Shown here in pieces: positions 22,795 to 33,776 of a stretch of DNA of 64,000 nt (positions are counted from its first letter, which is position 1; every line of letters begins with the position of its first letter). Where the stretch lies: positions 24,872,688 through 24,936,687 of the forward strand of contig OZ021732.1 in assembly GCA_963978545.1 (NCBI GenBank), given 5' to 3'. Origin of the DNA: Linyphia triangularis. Its lineage: Eukaryota > Arthropoda > Arachnida > Araneae > Linyphiidae. Made by a program: the position numbers and the translations under genes. A model generated the notes under the pieces. That model searched no databases. It was not told where the DNA came from and saw only the letters and a list, made by a program, of their open reading frames with translations.

Positions 22795-22990
22795 GATCGT
22801 GGGATCGAGCAAGTGCCCGGCCATAACACTAGCATGTATAATTAAAGGTGGCTGCTGCAAGTTATATCCGTCGAGGTCTCAATACCCTCTGATTGGTGCG
22901 GCGGGGATTTGTTGAGAGAGATGCTATCTCAGGTATCAGTACCTCGTCATCTGAGCAAGCTTAAAATTACGAGGCGGAATTTTGCTGCGC
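22795..22990 (+). mobile_element. tRNA-derived SINE-C, copy 2, degraded
   Basis: The body blocks atatccgtcgaggtctcaat, tgattggtgcggcggggatt and cttaaaattacgaggcg occur in the same order as in the SINE-C copy at 8155-8397. The tRNA-like head is poorly preserved (gtgggatcgagcaagtgccc). The GC content stands out from the surrounding AT-rich DNA. Confidence 0.55.
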
Positions 22991-25900
22991 AGGAAAAATC
23001 CAAACCAACTAACCATTAAATACATTCTTTTGATAAACAGCCTTCGAAAACTTACACAGCTGGCTATGAAGGTTATAAAAGAAAAAAGCTCGCTCTAAAA
23101 GCTTTTTACGCAACTGTTCATTATCTCTTCATATAAAACGTTTATATTTCTCCGCTCTATATTCTGAGATCATTTGATCAGGTGATGATATTCCCACACA
23201 CCCAATGGGATGTTCACTTAGAAAGATATTTGTAAATAGGAATGTTTTTGATAATTCAGGGGAATAGAAATAACGCCATAGAATCGCCAACCTTTGTAAA
23301 TTGCGCCAGATTTTACAGAATGCCTATAGAGGTGAAAGATAAAGTGATAAGTTTGATACAAATCGTCTGAAATTAAACATCAACGTGCCTTAAAATCCAC
23401 CATAAAGAAATAATAATAATAATAATAAAAATAACAACAACAAAAAACATCTATAACGGAAAAGAAACACGAATGTCAAATTTTGCGTTTGCAGTTTTTT
23501 TTAGATTTAAAGCTGTAGGGTATGTCTGCGAATTAAGAGAAAATAGTTCATTCTAAACACTAGAAAGTTAACACTAGAAAAATGTTTTCAAAATGTTTTC
23601 CAGTCTGTCTTCACTTCACGTTTGTAACTTGTTTCTCTAAAACAAACTGAATAGATTTTCATGAAATTTTTTCCAATTTATGGAACACATGTCAGAATAT
23701 GATCTTCAGTTTGTTTTATCGCGATATCTATATTACCGTTCGATACATAGGGAAAATTGAATGTTTAAGCCCTAATCTTGCTGTGTTTTGCAGACCGCCT
23801 ATAATAAATCTGAGTGTAATACACGATAAAAACAAATTATTTATAGAAAAAGCTCCATTTTGTGCCAGGGCTCTACCAGTATCCTCCCATAAATTATGTT
23901 ATGGGCTATACGGGTTCATTATGAACACGTAGTGCGTTGATTTTAAGAGACAACCTGCATAGTCTACAGAGCCACAGATTTCATCTTCCTAACCGTGCAA
24001 GTTGGGATTTTGTCAAAGTGAATTTATTGCAAGAACTATTTCTTCTCATACCCATCGTACTTCGGGATTCATGTAAATTTATAAAGATCGTGTGGTGAGA
24101 CTTAAGCACTGTAATGCTTAAGCACTGTAATGCTCAATGCTAATTTTTGAAGGGGCTAAACCACTAAATCAATAATATTTATTAAATAATTAAGTTAAGG
24201 TATTTAAAATACTATTAGAATAACAATCTAATGATTTTTTAAAAATATTTCTTAGTTCATCGTCTTTCTAACATCTCTCATTTTCTTAAAGTTATAAGCA
24301 CAGAGCCTGGTGGAAACCACACTTGTTAGCAACCCTAAGATAATCATCAGTTTAATTGTAGTCATGTATTGATTCAGTATAAAATTATATTAAAACTGTT
24401 GATTTAATAAACTGATTCGAGAAAGAACAATAGTAATTAATGACCAGGCAGTTTAGTTAGAACACGAGGAAGGTTTTCTGCTAATTAAAAATGTAATTGT
24501 TCTAGTGCCACCGAATGACAATGAGGCGCTAAAACATGACTTTCCATGTTGATTTCACCTTCATTTCCTATTGATTACAAGGGAAGTCTTCATTTGAAGG
24601 AACATTTATAACACGACGTTCTCTTTTCATTAAGAATATTGATTAGTTAAATGCAAACTTTGAGCTCGATTGTTTCTTAATTCTTACAAATGAAATCAGT
24701 TGGAATTCATATAAATTTGTAGTTGGATACTCATTATAACTTCCATGTTTTAGTTTGTATGCAAGGGATTCAAAAAGAATTCCAAAACATACTTTTTTTT
24801 AAATTAAATTAAAAATACTAAGTCATCGTTACTTCGAGCCACAAAATCAACACAGATCGAGCAGAGTGTCATCTGATCGTTCGTCTATCGGATCTACTTT
24901 ATTCTATCCCAAAATCATAGAGGATATTATTTTTCTAATTTTAATTGGAAACGGATTTGAAGATGTTAATTTGTTCGCATACGTCCGCAAAAAAATACGA
25001 TGAACGGTGATAAATTCCTTATTACAAAATACAAGCCTAAAATATTTTAGAACAGAAAAACAAGTTAATGATACTATTTTTTATTGATGTATATAATATT
25101 AGAAATCTCTCGTATAATAAGTTATGTTTCGTTTTAAAGTAAGACAAGTACTTGCTATAGTACGCATTGCTAGATTTGAAACAATTTTACTCAAATTGAA
25201 AGGAATCGATGAATGTTGTAATATTTCAGTTAAAACTTTTTCTCAGTGTAAAAAGGGTTTTGCGTTTCCAAATACGGAAAACTTATCTCACTATCTACTT
25301 CCGATACAATTTCATTGTTTACATTAGGCTTGTTAGGAATCAAGAGCTTTCACTATCAACATATGTTCCTTTGCCTAATGATTATTTGAAGATAACATTA
25401 TCGCTCTGCAAAAAAAATATCCGCATTTATACGTTAAACAATTTTCGCTTTACTCTTATTATCGCTTAAAAAAAAAAAACGTTATCGTTGTCCTATTGTT
25501 AATTAAGAATAATAAATATATTCTAAAGCGGTTCTTTGTTTTCCGTACCAGGAAATTACATACGAAGGTCGTGTTTTAATTTTCAAAACTTTCACTGTAA
25601 AAACATATTTGTATTTCATTTTAGTTGACAGAAGTGGAAGCAGAGTGAAATTTTTTTCCCGGTTGCCAGCTTTGTTTAACAAATTTCAGAAGTGTTGTTT
25701 GGCCTGCTGCCAGGTATAGAAAAGTCAATGAATGGAATTATTCACAAAACTGTTTTCCTTACTTGACTTCACGGAACGTCTTTTCGAAAGGGATAGTGCC
25801 GTGTTCCTTCTATTTATTTTACTCTTGTCAATCATTATGTCAGCGATGCGATTAGCTTTACTTAAGAAACTAAGAATATAGCTTCCTTTCAACTAGTATT

Positions 25901-26475
25901 GAATATTCTCGTCTTAAATAGACATATGAAAACTGCAAACAACTTGGATAGTCGTCAAGCCATTCATAATTGACTAGGAGACTTAGTTTTTCACAGGAGA
26001 ATTATCAGCCTTATAATTAATTTCCTTCTCCACAATATCTTCCGAAGAATAGGTTTAAAAGAAATAAAACTTTTATACATGGAATAACAACGGCAGTAAA
26101 AGATTATTAGCAAAATTTGAAAACATTGTTTTCTCTTATCATCAATACATTTTTTGAAATTTTTTCATTAGCTAGCTAAAAAAAGAGTGTAACGTAAAAC
26201 ACTCAGTTATTTTCTTTTCAGTTTTTTTTTTTTTTTTTTTTAATTTATCTTTTATTCCTGGCAAAAAATTCTTGTATTTTAAAGCCATACTTCGGTAAAT
26301 GTAGCCAAACAAATGAAGTCTTATGTCTATAGGGAAGGAACAAATTGGCTAAGAAGGGATGTCTATTTACCTGACACACTAATTTAGAATCTCAGACTTA
26401 GTAATGATAAAAAAAAAGCGAACATGTGTTTTAGATTAAATTCCAGCATGTCTTACATAATCGGAATTAATACTT
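22991..26475. other. no recognised gene
   Basis: About 3.5 kb of AT-rich DNA with a (TAA)n stretch (about 23409-23430), a small local duplication (cttaagcactgtaatg, about 24101-24132) and a poly-T tract near 26225. ORFs at 23699-23932 and 25124-25469 have no recognisable motif or splice context. Confidence 0.45.
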
Positions 26476-26884
26476 GGGCAATTCTCTGGCTGACGCACGG
26501 GACATTTTGGCTCTTTTTTCTACTCGTAAACAGATAAGAATTACAAAATTAACATGAATCTAATAGTTATGATATTATTTTATATCATATTTTATAATTA
26601 CTTGGTGACTAAATTAAAAGGAAAAATAATTATTTTAAATAGGTCAAATATGCATTTATATTGTCTGACGTATGGAACACGGGCGTGTCCCGTGCATCAG
26701 ACGATATAAATGCATATTTGACCTAGTTAAAATAATTATTTTTCCATAAAACTTAATTACCAAGTAGAGCTACTATATAAAACAAAAGCTTGATTGCTAG
26801 ATTCATAATAATTTTAGAATTCTAATTTGTTTATTAGTAGAAAAAAGAGCTAAAATGTCTCGTGCTTACAGCAGAGAATTGCCC
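26476..26884. mobile_element. 409-bp near-perfect foldback palindrome
   Basis: The two arms (26476-26680 and 26681-26884) pair over almost their whole length with no spacer. The central 20 bases of each arm are nearly self-complementary (tatggaacacgggcgtgtcc region). The outer ends are gggcaattctct and agagaattgccc. A possible 3-bp duplication (ctt) flanks it, which is too short to be decisive. It encodes no protein. It fits a snap-back MITE of unknown superfamily. A transcript would fold into a long hairpin. Confidence 0.85.
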
Positions 26885-27199
26885 CTTACACAATATTCAT
26901 TCCTTTTTATAAGATTGCTCTACAAAAGCTTCAATAATTTTTTTCTCAGTTTAATTTGAATTTAAAATAGCAATTTCACAAAGATTGTAAAACACTGTGC
27001 GAAAAAATTAACTGCGGTCGAAGCATGCTTTTGTTTGTATAATTCGTAAACACCTACTTGCTATTTAAGAAAATTACCAAAAAATAAAAAGAGAAGAATA
27101 TTGTGATCTACTTAATAGAAATAGGCCATGCCGCCCAAGGAAAAGTGAAATCTATGCTAATTTTTTTTTTTTTTTTTTTTTTATGCCTTTGGAAATTTT
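26885..27199. other. no recognised feature
   Basis: AT-rich with a poly-T tract at about 27161-27181. Nothing supportable. Confidence 0.5.
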
Positions 27200-27390
27200 G
27201 GAGATGGGGATGCTAAGAAAATCTTGAACGGCATCCCCAGGGTCCCACTCAAATCACAGAATGAAAATCAATGACTTTTCACTGACTTTTAAGTTAAGGA
27301 GTTATGCTGACGGCAGAGAGACACTTTTTCTAGACCACCTTTTTTAATTCAGCTCGTTCCAAAAAATGTAGAAATGCAAAAAAAAATTTT
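27200..27390 (+). repeat. dispersed repeat R3, copy 2
   Basis: agttatgctgacggcagaga, then tttctagaccacctttttta, then ttccaaaaaatgtagaaatg is the reverse-complement match to 21455-21540 in the hAT-like element. It is followed by the same kind of A/T homopolymer pair. Confidence 0.55.
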
Positions 27391-28249
27391 TTTTTTTTTT
27401 TACCCAAACCAATACTTTCATTAACCTATTTCATTAAAAGTTGGCAGAAATTTCTCTTCAAAAATCTCGCCAAAGATTTACCTATTTTAAAACTTAGCTT
27501 CTAATAGTTGAGACACAGATTTACACATAACAATAACAATTCAACACGAAATTTGATTACAACAAAATTAAAAGAAAAAATTATAACCCATAAAAAAAAG
27601 TTTGTAATATAAAACCTTTATATGCATTGTCAATTTTTATATTCATTAACAAATCGTCGTTTCTGTTGCCAACTATGAAAGATTATATTTAATTATTTAG
27701 TTATACTTATTCTCAATGCATATACCCTTCTCATCTAAAAAACGGATAGTAAACGGTTGTAATCGGCAACATTTTCCATTACAATTGCCACTACAGAAAG
27801 GTGCTTCTAATCTTTAAGGCAATTGAAAAATTACCCGAGAAATTCTACTCCCCAAAATCGCCTAAATGTTTTGGATTTCATATCCATCCATACATAAATT
27901 GATAATGACCAAGAAATCCTTAAATAAACTTTCTAAAAAGTCTCGAAAGTTAGGTTTTCCATTATGAATTACGAGGCAAAATATGACCTTAACTTAATTT
28001 TCTGCACATTTTGTGAGTGGAGTTAATTAATAAAATTTATATACTTTTATTTACTAAGAAATTATAAGTCGCTAAATAGTGCCAAAGACTTAATTGCCTA
28101 ATTAATTAGCTAAGTAAGCAAGGGTATTTAATTTAAAAGTACTAGATTCGAGTTTTATATATATACCACTATTGCAAGCAATTCTTGAATATGGGTGAGC
28201 ATAACCCCCCCCCCCCCTTCCTGAAAAAAAAATCCTGGCTACGCCCCTG
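27391..28249 (+). other. mostly unrecognised; R1 5' fragment at 27595-27690; C-run
   Basis: Positions 27595-27690 (tatatgcattgtcaattttt, attcattaacaaatcg, tctgttgccaa) match the 5' part of R1. A C-run of about 11 lies near 28206. The rest shows nothing. Confidence 0.5.
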
Positions 28250-28345
28250 CTTCCTCAGATTTGCCCGCCATCGACGTACCCAGCAACACAAAAAAATCGA
28301 AATTAATAAAAAGAATTTAAAAAGTAATAAGAAAACTTCCACTGA
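28250..28345 (+). repeat. R1 3' fragment
   Basis: gcccgccatcgacgtaccca, acacaaaaaaatcgaaatta, aaaagaatttaaaaa matches the 3' end of R1. Together with the minus-strand copy at 28670 it forms an inverted pair around the block at 28380-28620. Confidence 0.6.
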
Positions 28346-28379
28346 TCTGCTGTTTTTGTTAATATTGAATAGCTAACTA

Positions 28380-28620
28380 CATTGAATGGTGCCTGCGACC
28401 GAAGTGGATGTTCGGTTAACCGGTGGCGTAGGATAGCGGATATCCTCGGAAAGAGAAATAGACCGGATGATCGGCCAACACAGGGCAAGTTCATGGGCTT
28501 GTTTATCTGGACTTCCGGACTCGCCCTCACATCTGCGGAGGAGATTTCTCTTCTTGACTCGGAAATGAAGAAAGAACTTTTCTGCCTTGCAGAGTAGAAC
28601 GGATTTTTAAGGATGTCCCG
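28380..28620 (+). other. GC-richer block between inverted R1 ends
   Basis: A 71-codon ORF (28382-28597, plus) and a 75-codon ORF (28303-28530, minus) overlap here. Neither shows a recognisable domain. The block is bounded by an R1 3' end on each side in opposite orientation, and followed by a long poly-T tract (28627-28653). It may be unique DNA trapped between two R1 insertions, or the interior of a larger R1-ended element. I cannot tell which. Confidence 0.35.
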
Positions 28621-28622
28621 TT

Positions 28623-28657
<35 letters not shown>

Positions 28658-28669
28658 TTTTTAATTTTT

Positions 28670-29225
28670 TTTTTTTAAATCCTTTATATTAACTTCGATT
28701 TTATGTGTTGATGGCGACGGAATGTGCGGAGGACTAATTAACCCCCTTGCCGTCATCCCAATCGGGCTGAAACTTGGCAGATAGATTCGATGTCGATGAC
28801 AATGCATTCTATCAAATTTCGGGGCTGTAACTGTCACTAAAAGGTCGCTTTTACGGAATACTAATAAACCAACTTGCCGTCATCCAATCGCGCGGAAATA
28901 GCATTCAACCAACCATTGAAAAAACTCTTTCTGTTGCCAAATTTTTTGTTTTTTAATAAAAAAATAATAAAATCGTTTTAATCAGAATAAATAAATGATA
29001 TTTGGATGAAAGTGAATATATTCACGTTCATTTTTAATAAATGAATTTTCAAACGTAGTTTGCCGCACATTTTGCTGATAGAAATGTTTTTGATATTTAG
29101 AATCATATGCTAACACCACGCACAGGCTGTTTACAGAATCGGCTCTGTGTTAACGAATATAAAAATTGACAATGCATATAAAGGATTTATAATAAAAACT
29201 TTATTTTTATAGGTTATATTATTTA
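28670..29225 (-). repeat. dispersed repeat R1, most complete copy
   Basis: Read on the minus strand: aatcctttatatgcattgtc, gttaacacagagcc, gtgcggcaaac, a long AT segment, ttggcaacagaaagag, gattggatgacggcaagttg, tgacagttacagcc, agaatgcattgtcatcgaca, tctgccaagtttcagcccga, ccgccatcaacacat, aaaatcgaagttaatataaa, ggattt. The order is conserved with 17865-18665. The 3' end is A-rich in every copy. No tRNA-like promoter, TIR or target duplication was found, so its class is open. Confidence 0.75.
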
Positions 29226-29896
29226 TTAGTTTCAAAAACAAATTTGCAGTCTACGACTATTGTTTTTCAAATGTTCGTTGTTTAGTTTTCTACATTAGGA
29301 TTAGAATAAAAATTGCTTGGTTTTCTTAGTAAATGTTCTTGAGAAGTTCCAAAATAGCGAACAAAAAAAATGTATTATGTGTTCCAGTTAATTAAATATT
29401 ACAATCAAATTTATATAATTTTATAGGTTGAAGAGTAGTTAATGATTCATTCAAGTACCATAAGATGATTTATTGATCACCATCATCATTTATTGATCAT
29501 ATTAATTGATTAATCTGATCAAACAATTATATACATATAAGTTTTTATTCTCATAAATTGAATCTAATAAATAAATCTAATAAGTTAAATGATAAGTTTA
29601 ATCAATTAAAAAACATGTTATGAGCGATCAATTTCGGAGAATGCATTGGGCAAGAGAGATCGCTTTTGAAAGATTAATTTACATTAGTTTAATTGTTACC
29701 AAACGCTTCCGATTACGATGAATCTTTTTAATGAGTTTTGAAAACTAACAAATTACTGAGCTACTTATTGGAATGGTTTTGTTACTACCTAGAAGGTTTA
29801 ACGGGAGGATCGAAAACACCAAAACTAGCCAAATATAATTAATTTGACCTACACAACAATTTTAAGAAATTAAAAGGTTTGGATTAATGAGTTGTT
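29226..29896. other. no recognised feature
   Basis: AT-rich, with a small local repeat of tcatttattgatca near 29465-29500. Nothing supportable. Confidence 0.5.
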
Positions 29897-29910
29897 CCGA
29901 GTTTATTGAG

Positions 29911-30086
29911 GCCGACCAAACGGTATAGTGGTTAGCGTGCTTGCTTCTAGACCGCGAGGTTGCGGGTTCGAGTCCCGTGTTGGCATGGGTGTTTGTAAAT
30001 GTATGTTGGCTTGTCTAATGACGAATGTTTCGGCGCATTATAGCCCTCGTGTTGCTGACGGCGCCAGATAATCTGAATACAACCAA
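29911..30086 (+). mobile_element. tRNA-derived SINE-A, copy 3, full length
   Basis: A near-consensus copy: head gccgaccaaacggtatagtg, box A tagtggttagcgtgc, box B gggttcgagtcccgtg, the family body and the tail caaccaacc. A 14-bp duplication, ccgagtttattgag, flanks it perfectly (29897-29910 and 30087-30100). It lacks two bases at the head-body junction (gtgttggcatg instead of gtgttaggcatg), a variant also seen in the copy at 62280, so both may belong to one subfamily. Confidence 0.97.
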
Positions 30087-30100
30087 CCGAGTTTATTGAG

Positions 30101-30859
30101 AATTTATATTCGTATAAACTGATTAAAGAGGTTTTAAACGATGAATAAATAAATAAGAGGTAAGAATTTTTTTTAATCGGAACTGAATTGTTTTTCATAT
30201 CCAAAGTGTTTAACGGTTTAACATTTAGAATAATTTTATTGTTCATCAAAATTTATTAAATTTTTAAACGTAACTATAATTGATTTTTTTTTATTTAATA
30301 ACAAAAGAATTTTCATAAATTAATCAGATAACCGTCACCATTTATTTTTATCTTTTGCAAGTAAGTGATTGTTCCATTTGAAAGTTAGTTTTAGAAATAT
30401 AAAATAATTGTATATTTAAATATTAAAATTCTAATGTCAAACGTTAAATAATATTTTTACAAATAATAATTTATTTTCCATCACTCACAACACTATGTTT
30501 TAAAAGATAAGAAACAAAATTTTACAATCCCAATTTCAAACTAAAATAATTTATTTCTATTTTTCTTTCACTAAATGAATGAGCATTTGCGTTACTATAA
30601 AGTTATTTTTGGAAATAGAAAGCAAACTTCCGTAATTGCAGTATCATTATTTTTGGATTAACGAAAAGGCTAATTTATAGATTTTCCATTGTGTCTCTAG
30701 CGATAACAGAAATTCATTAGCAATGATCAAATAAGCTTTATTGATTTAAGGGCTTGTAAATCCGGCACTCAATCTAAACCATATATTCGTACTACACTAC
30801 ATCTATTCTAATTTCAATTAGCAGAGGAATTCTCAAATAAATATGTGCAACATTGCAGA
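30101..30859. other. no recognised feature
   Basis: AT-rich sequence without a supportable feature. Confidence 0.5.
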
Positions 30860-31227
30860 AAATATTATTAAGTTATTATTATTAAGTGATCAAAAAAGTA
30901 ATAAAGAAAGTAATCTGGAGAGTTTTGAAATAAGTATGTGTGTTATTATAGAAAAAGTAAGCGATCATTATAAAGCTTTCAAAGCGAATAAAGAAAATAA
31001 TTTGGGGAATTTTCAAGCGAATGTGTTATTACTTAAATGTAGGTGATTATTATTAAGCATTTAAAAAGTAATAAAGAAAGTTATCTGGAATTTTCAAACG
31101 AGCATATGCGTTATTATAGAAAATGTAGGAGATTATTATTAAGCATTCAAAAAGTAATAAAATAATCTGGAGAGTTTTGAAACGAGTATGTGAGTTATTA
31201 ATAGAAAATGCAAGCGATCATAACCAT
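30860..31227 (+). repeat. minisatellite, about 88-bp period, left part
   Basis: About four units, each with attattaag, ttcaaaaagtaataaagaaa, gtaatctggagagttttgaa, cgagtatgtg.gttattatag and aaaatgtaggcgat. The array resumes at 33777 beyond the inserted transposon. The ORF at 30843-31046 is a translation of the array. Confidence 0.85.
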
Positions 31228-32037
31228 TAGGGTGGATCGTTCTTCTATGGAGAAAAAAAAAAATATTATTAATCAAAACCTACCTATGGGGAAAAGATGT
31301 TCTATGATATAGAGATTAGGGAAAAAATAATAAAAAAAAATTATTTAAAAATTTTGCACTGCCACAAAGGGATTGAATTTTCGAAAACAATGCAAAAAGT
31401 CATAATTTTCGTTAAATGATGTTACACTAAAAATAATTGTTTTTTACAATATAAATCCTAAAAAAGTGATGATTACTGAATAGTTAGTAGCACAATGTAC
31501 ATTTCAACCTATTTTTACCCAAATCCCTCTCCCCCCCCCCCCCCCATATCACCGTTGAATCAGCCCTACAACCCTATTGTGCAGTTGTCAGCGGCGTACG
31601 GAATTCGACGCCTAATCGGTGAGAGCTGTTCTTGTAAAGTAAATTAAATTACAATTTTTTTACGTGACATTTGTTTGTTTGTGTACTTGAACTAATAGTG
31701 TACTGTGGTGTTGTTAAGAAAAGACATGATTTGTCCTATATTTGGGTTAGGCTGTAATATGCCCACGATTATGCTTCCTACGTACGAAAAACGTAATAAG
31801 GTGCATATATTGGCATTCAAAAAGAGAAGCAAAGTACAATGTATTTAAATACACTTCTCTCCGCGTGTCAATAAGTTGCAAGTAAGTTAGGAGAGACCTG
31901 GAAACGAGCTTTAATACCAATAAATGACCACTACAGCATTTTGAGAAAAATAAGTTCATACTACGACAAATATCACGCTTTCAAAGCTAGAAAATTAACG
32001 GAAAGCTATATCAAGGAAAGCACATCGTAAGTTTTGT

Positions 32038-32049
32038 TCATGCGTCGAC
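32038..32049. repeat. SINE-A copy 4, left target duplication
   Basis: tcatgcgtcgac, repeated exactly at 32231-32242 on the other side of the SINE. Confidence 0.9.
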
Positions 32050-32230
32050 TTGGTTGTTTTCAGATTATCTGGCGCCGTCAGCAACACGTGGGCTATAATG
32101 CGCCGAAACATTCGTCATTTGACAAGCTAACATACATTTACAAACACCCATGCCTTACACGGGACTCGTACCCGCAACTTCGCGGTCTAGAAGCTAACGC
32201 ACTAACCACTATACAATTTGGTCGGCTAGG
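32050..32230 (-). mobile_element. tRNA-derived SINE-A, copy 4, nested in the transposon
   Basis: Full-length SINE-A on the minus strand, with its tail (ttggttg at the left) and tRNA-like head (ending ggtcggc at 32226). Flanked by the 12-bp duplication tcatgcgtcgac. Several substitutions (caatttggtc, gaagctaacgcac, cacgtggg) make it one of the more diverged copies. Lying wholly inside the 31228-33776 element and duplicating element sequence, it must have inserted after that element. Confidence 0.95.
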
Positions 32231-32459
32231 TCATGCGTCGACAATGACATAGATACAACAATGTTAGTTGCGATAATAGGGTAGTTTGTCAACACAGGTA
32301 TCAAAGAAGGTGTTATACGAAATATGGAACTAATTCTGAAGCGTTCGCTACAATGGTTTGTGTGCCAGTTACAAGCCAAAGAGTGACCGTATGCGAGATA
32401 CTACCTGTAGTTTCATTCACGTAAACCCAGCATTTGCGAACTGACTAACAAAAAAGACT

Positions 32460-33302
32460 TAAGTACTGATCAACTGTGCTTAATGGAAATTTGTGAAGCC
32501 ATCACTGCGGACAAAGCAGCGAAGGTCTGTTGAAGAGAAACTCTGGAAAGATTTGTCACTCAAGGTGGTTTACAACCCCCAACAGAATTCTCATGTTCTA
32601 TTTGGCTTAGAAGAAGTCCAACCAAAGCTTTATTGACATTAATTACGTTCATCGTAAAAATCTAGGTACCTATGTGATTCAAGATCAAAACCAAACAATC
32701 GGTAATCTATGCTGGTGCAGAGCATTTGCATTAATTAATCTTTCTATCGCGTTATTTCTTAATTGATTTGAAGAAAGTCATTGATCCAGTAATTTTTGAA
32801 ACGGGGATTTGGGCTTTCCTGAAAATATCTTGATATCAATGCTAGCTGACGACAAAAATAACACAAAGGAATCGGTCCTCCAAAGAATTTTGAATTTGCG
32901 CAAAGTCAAACGTTACGCTGCAACCCAAACCCTTTTAGCGATTAATATGCGTATCTTAAACATACCAACTTTTGACCCTTGTGTGACAGATTATGTGAAC
33001 TTTATTACGTGGGAGAATGTGATAGAACGACTTAGTAATGACATGATTTCAGGAGCAATAGTAAACCCAGCAATCATTTCTACGGTAATTACCTACTATC
33101 CAAGGGGTATTACCTACTATCTAGGGGTATCCCTGTCGTACTCAAGCTACAGAACGAATAGTCACAGAAGCATTTTCTGCTGTAAGCGGATCATACAGAA
33201 GAGATGGGTTAAAAAGAAATAGTCTGGAATCACGAAACCTCAAGCCAGTTTTCAACACCAAACGTAATTACCATTCACGAAGATTTTTTGATTTTTCTTG
33301 AT
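32460..33302 (+). pseudogene. degenerate transposon-encoded protein of an uncharacterised multi-copy family
   Basis: Several frames joined by frameshifts and stops read as one protein. First LSTDQLCLMEICEAITADKA (about 32462-32521), then a segment with GFPENILISMLADDKN near 32810-32860, then ILNIPTFDPCVTDYVNFITW near 32950-33012, and finally YPCRTQATERIVTEAFSAVS and GSYRRDGLKRNSLESRNLKP near 33126-33250. From memory, these blocks (F-x-x-PENIL-x-SMLAD; I-P-x-x-x-x-x-x-x-x-DY-x-x-x-I-x-W; PC-x-TQA-x-ER-x-V-x-EA) occur in this order in a large family of uncharacterised arthropod and other invertebrate proteins. No DDE motif is evident in what remains. Its position inside a TIR/TSD-bounded element suggests it is the element's own protein, possibly its transposase. 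The longest open piece is 32809-33222. Confidence 0.7.
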
Positions 33303-33776
33303 TTAATTCTTAAGAAGTTGTAATATGTTCCTAAAGCTTTTTTTTTTTCTGTAACCATTTAGTATATGTCCTCTCATTCCAATAAGCATTTAAAAGTACT
33401 AAAGGCCTGTTTCACTTAAACAAAAATCACTTTGACATTTTACCATTAAAAAACTTAAATACCAAAACTTCATCCCCCTTGCAAAGAGCTTAACATAAAA
33501 TTTATTATTTTTATTTTATTTTTTCCTTAATTAATGTACCTCAGAACATCTTTTCCGTACAAGTAGGTTTTGAAATTCTTCAGAAAACAAATTCAATTGA
33601 ATTTGACTTTTTGCTATAAAAAACCTCAAATACCTAAACTTCATCCTCCTTGTGGCAGTACTGAACTTAAAATGTAATTTTTTTAATTATTTTTCCATGT
33701 ATCTGTATACCATAGAACATCTTTTCCCCATAGGTCGAATTTGAAATTCTGAAATTTTTTTTTTCGATCCACCCTA

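Larger units (their letters stand above)
31228..33776 (+). mobile_element. 2.55-kb DNA transposon with long TIRs and perfect 8-bp TSD
   Basis: The ends are TAGGGTGGATCG (31228) and CGATCCACCCTA (33776). The 8-mer ataaccat is duplicated exactly outside them (31220-31227 and 33777-33784). The terminal inverted repeats are long and imperfect: ctatggggaaaagatgttct and a following block (gcactgccacaa/gtactgccacaa) occur at both ends in inverse orientation, giving TIRs of about 180 bp. The right subterminal block is tandemly duplicated (about 33430-33590 and 33590-33750). Eight-base duplications fit hAT or P elements, and the TAGGGTGG ends favour a hAT relative. It carries a dead protein gene and a later SINE. 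Confidence 0.88.

Noticed and set aside
28382..28597. 71-codon plus ORF as a gene
   Set aside because: Lies between inverted R1 ends and overlaps an ORF of similar size on the other strand; no motif.
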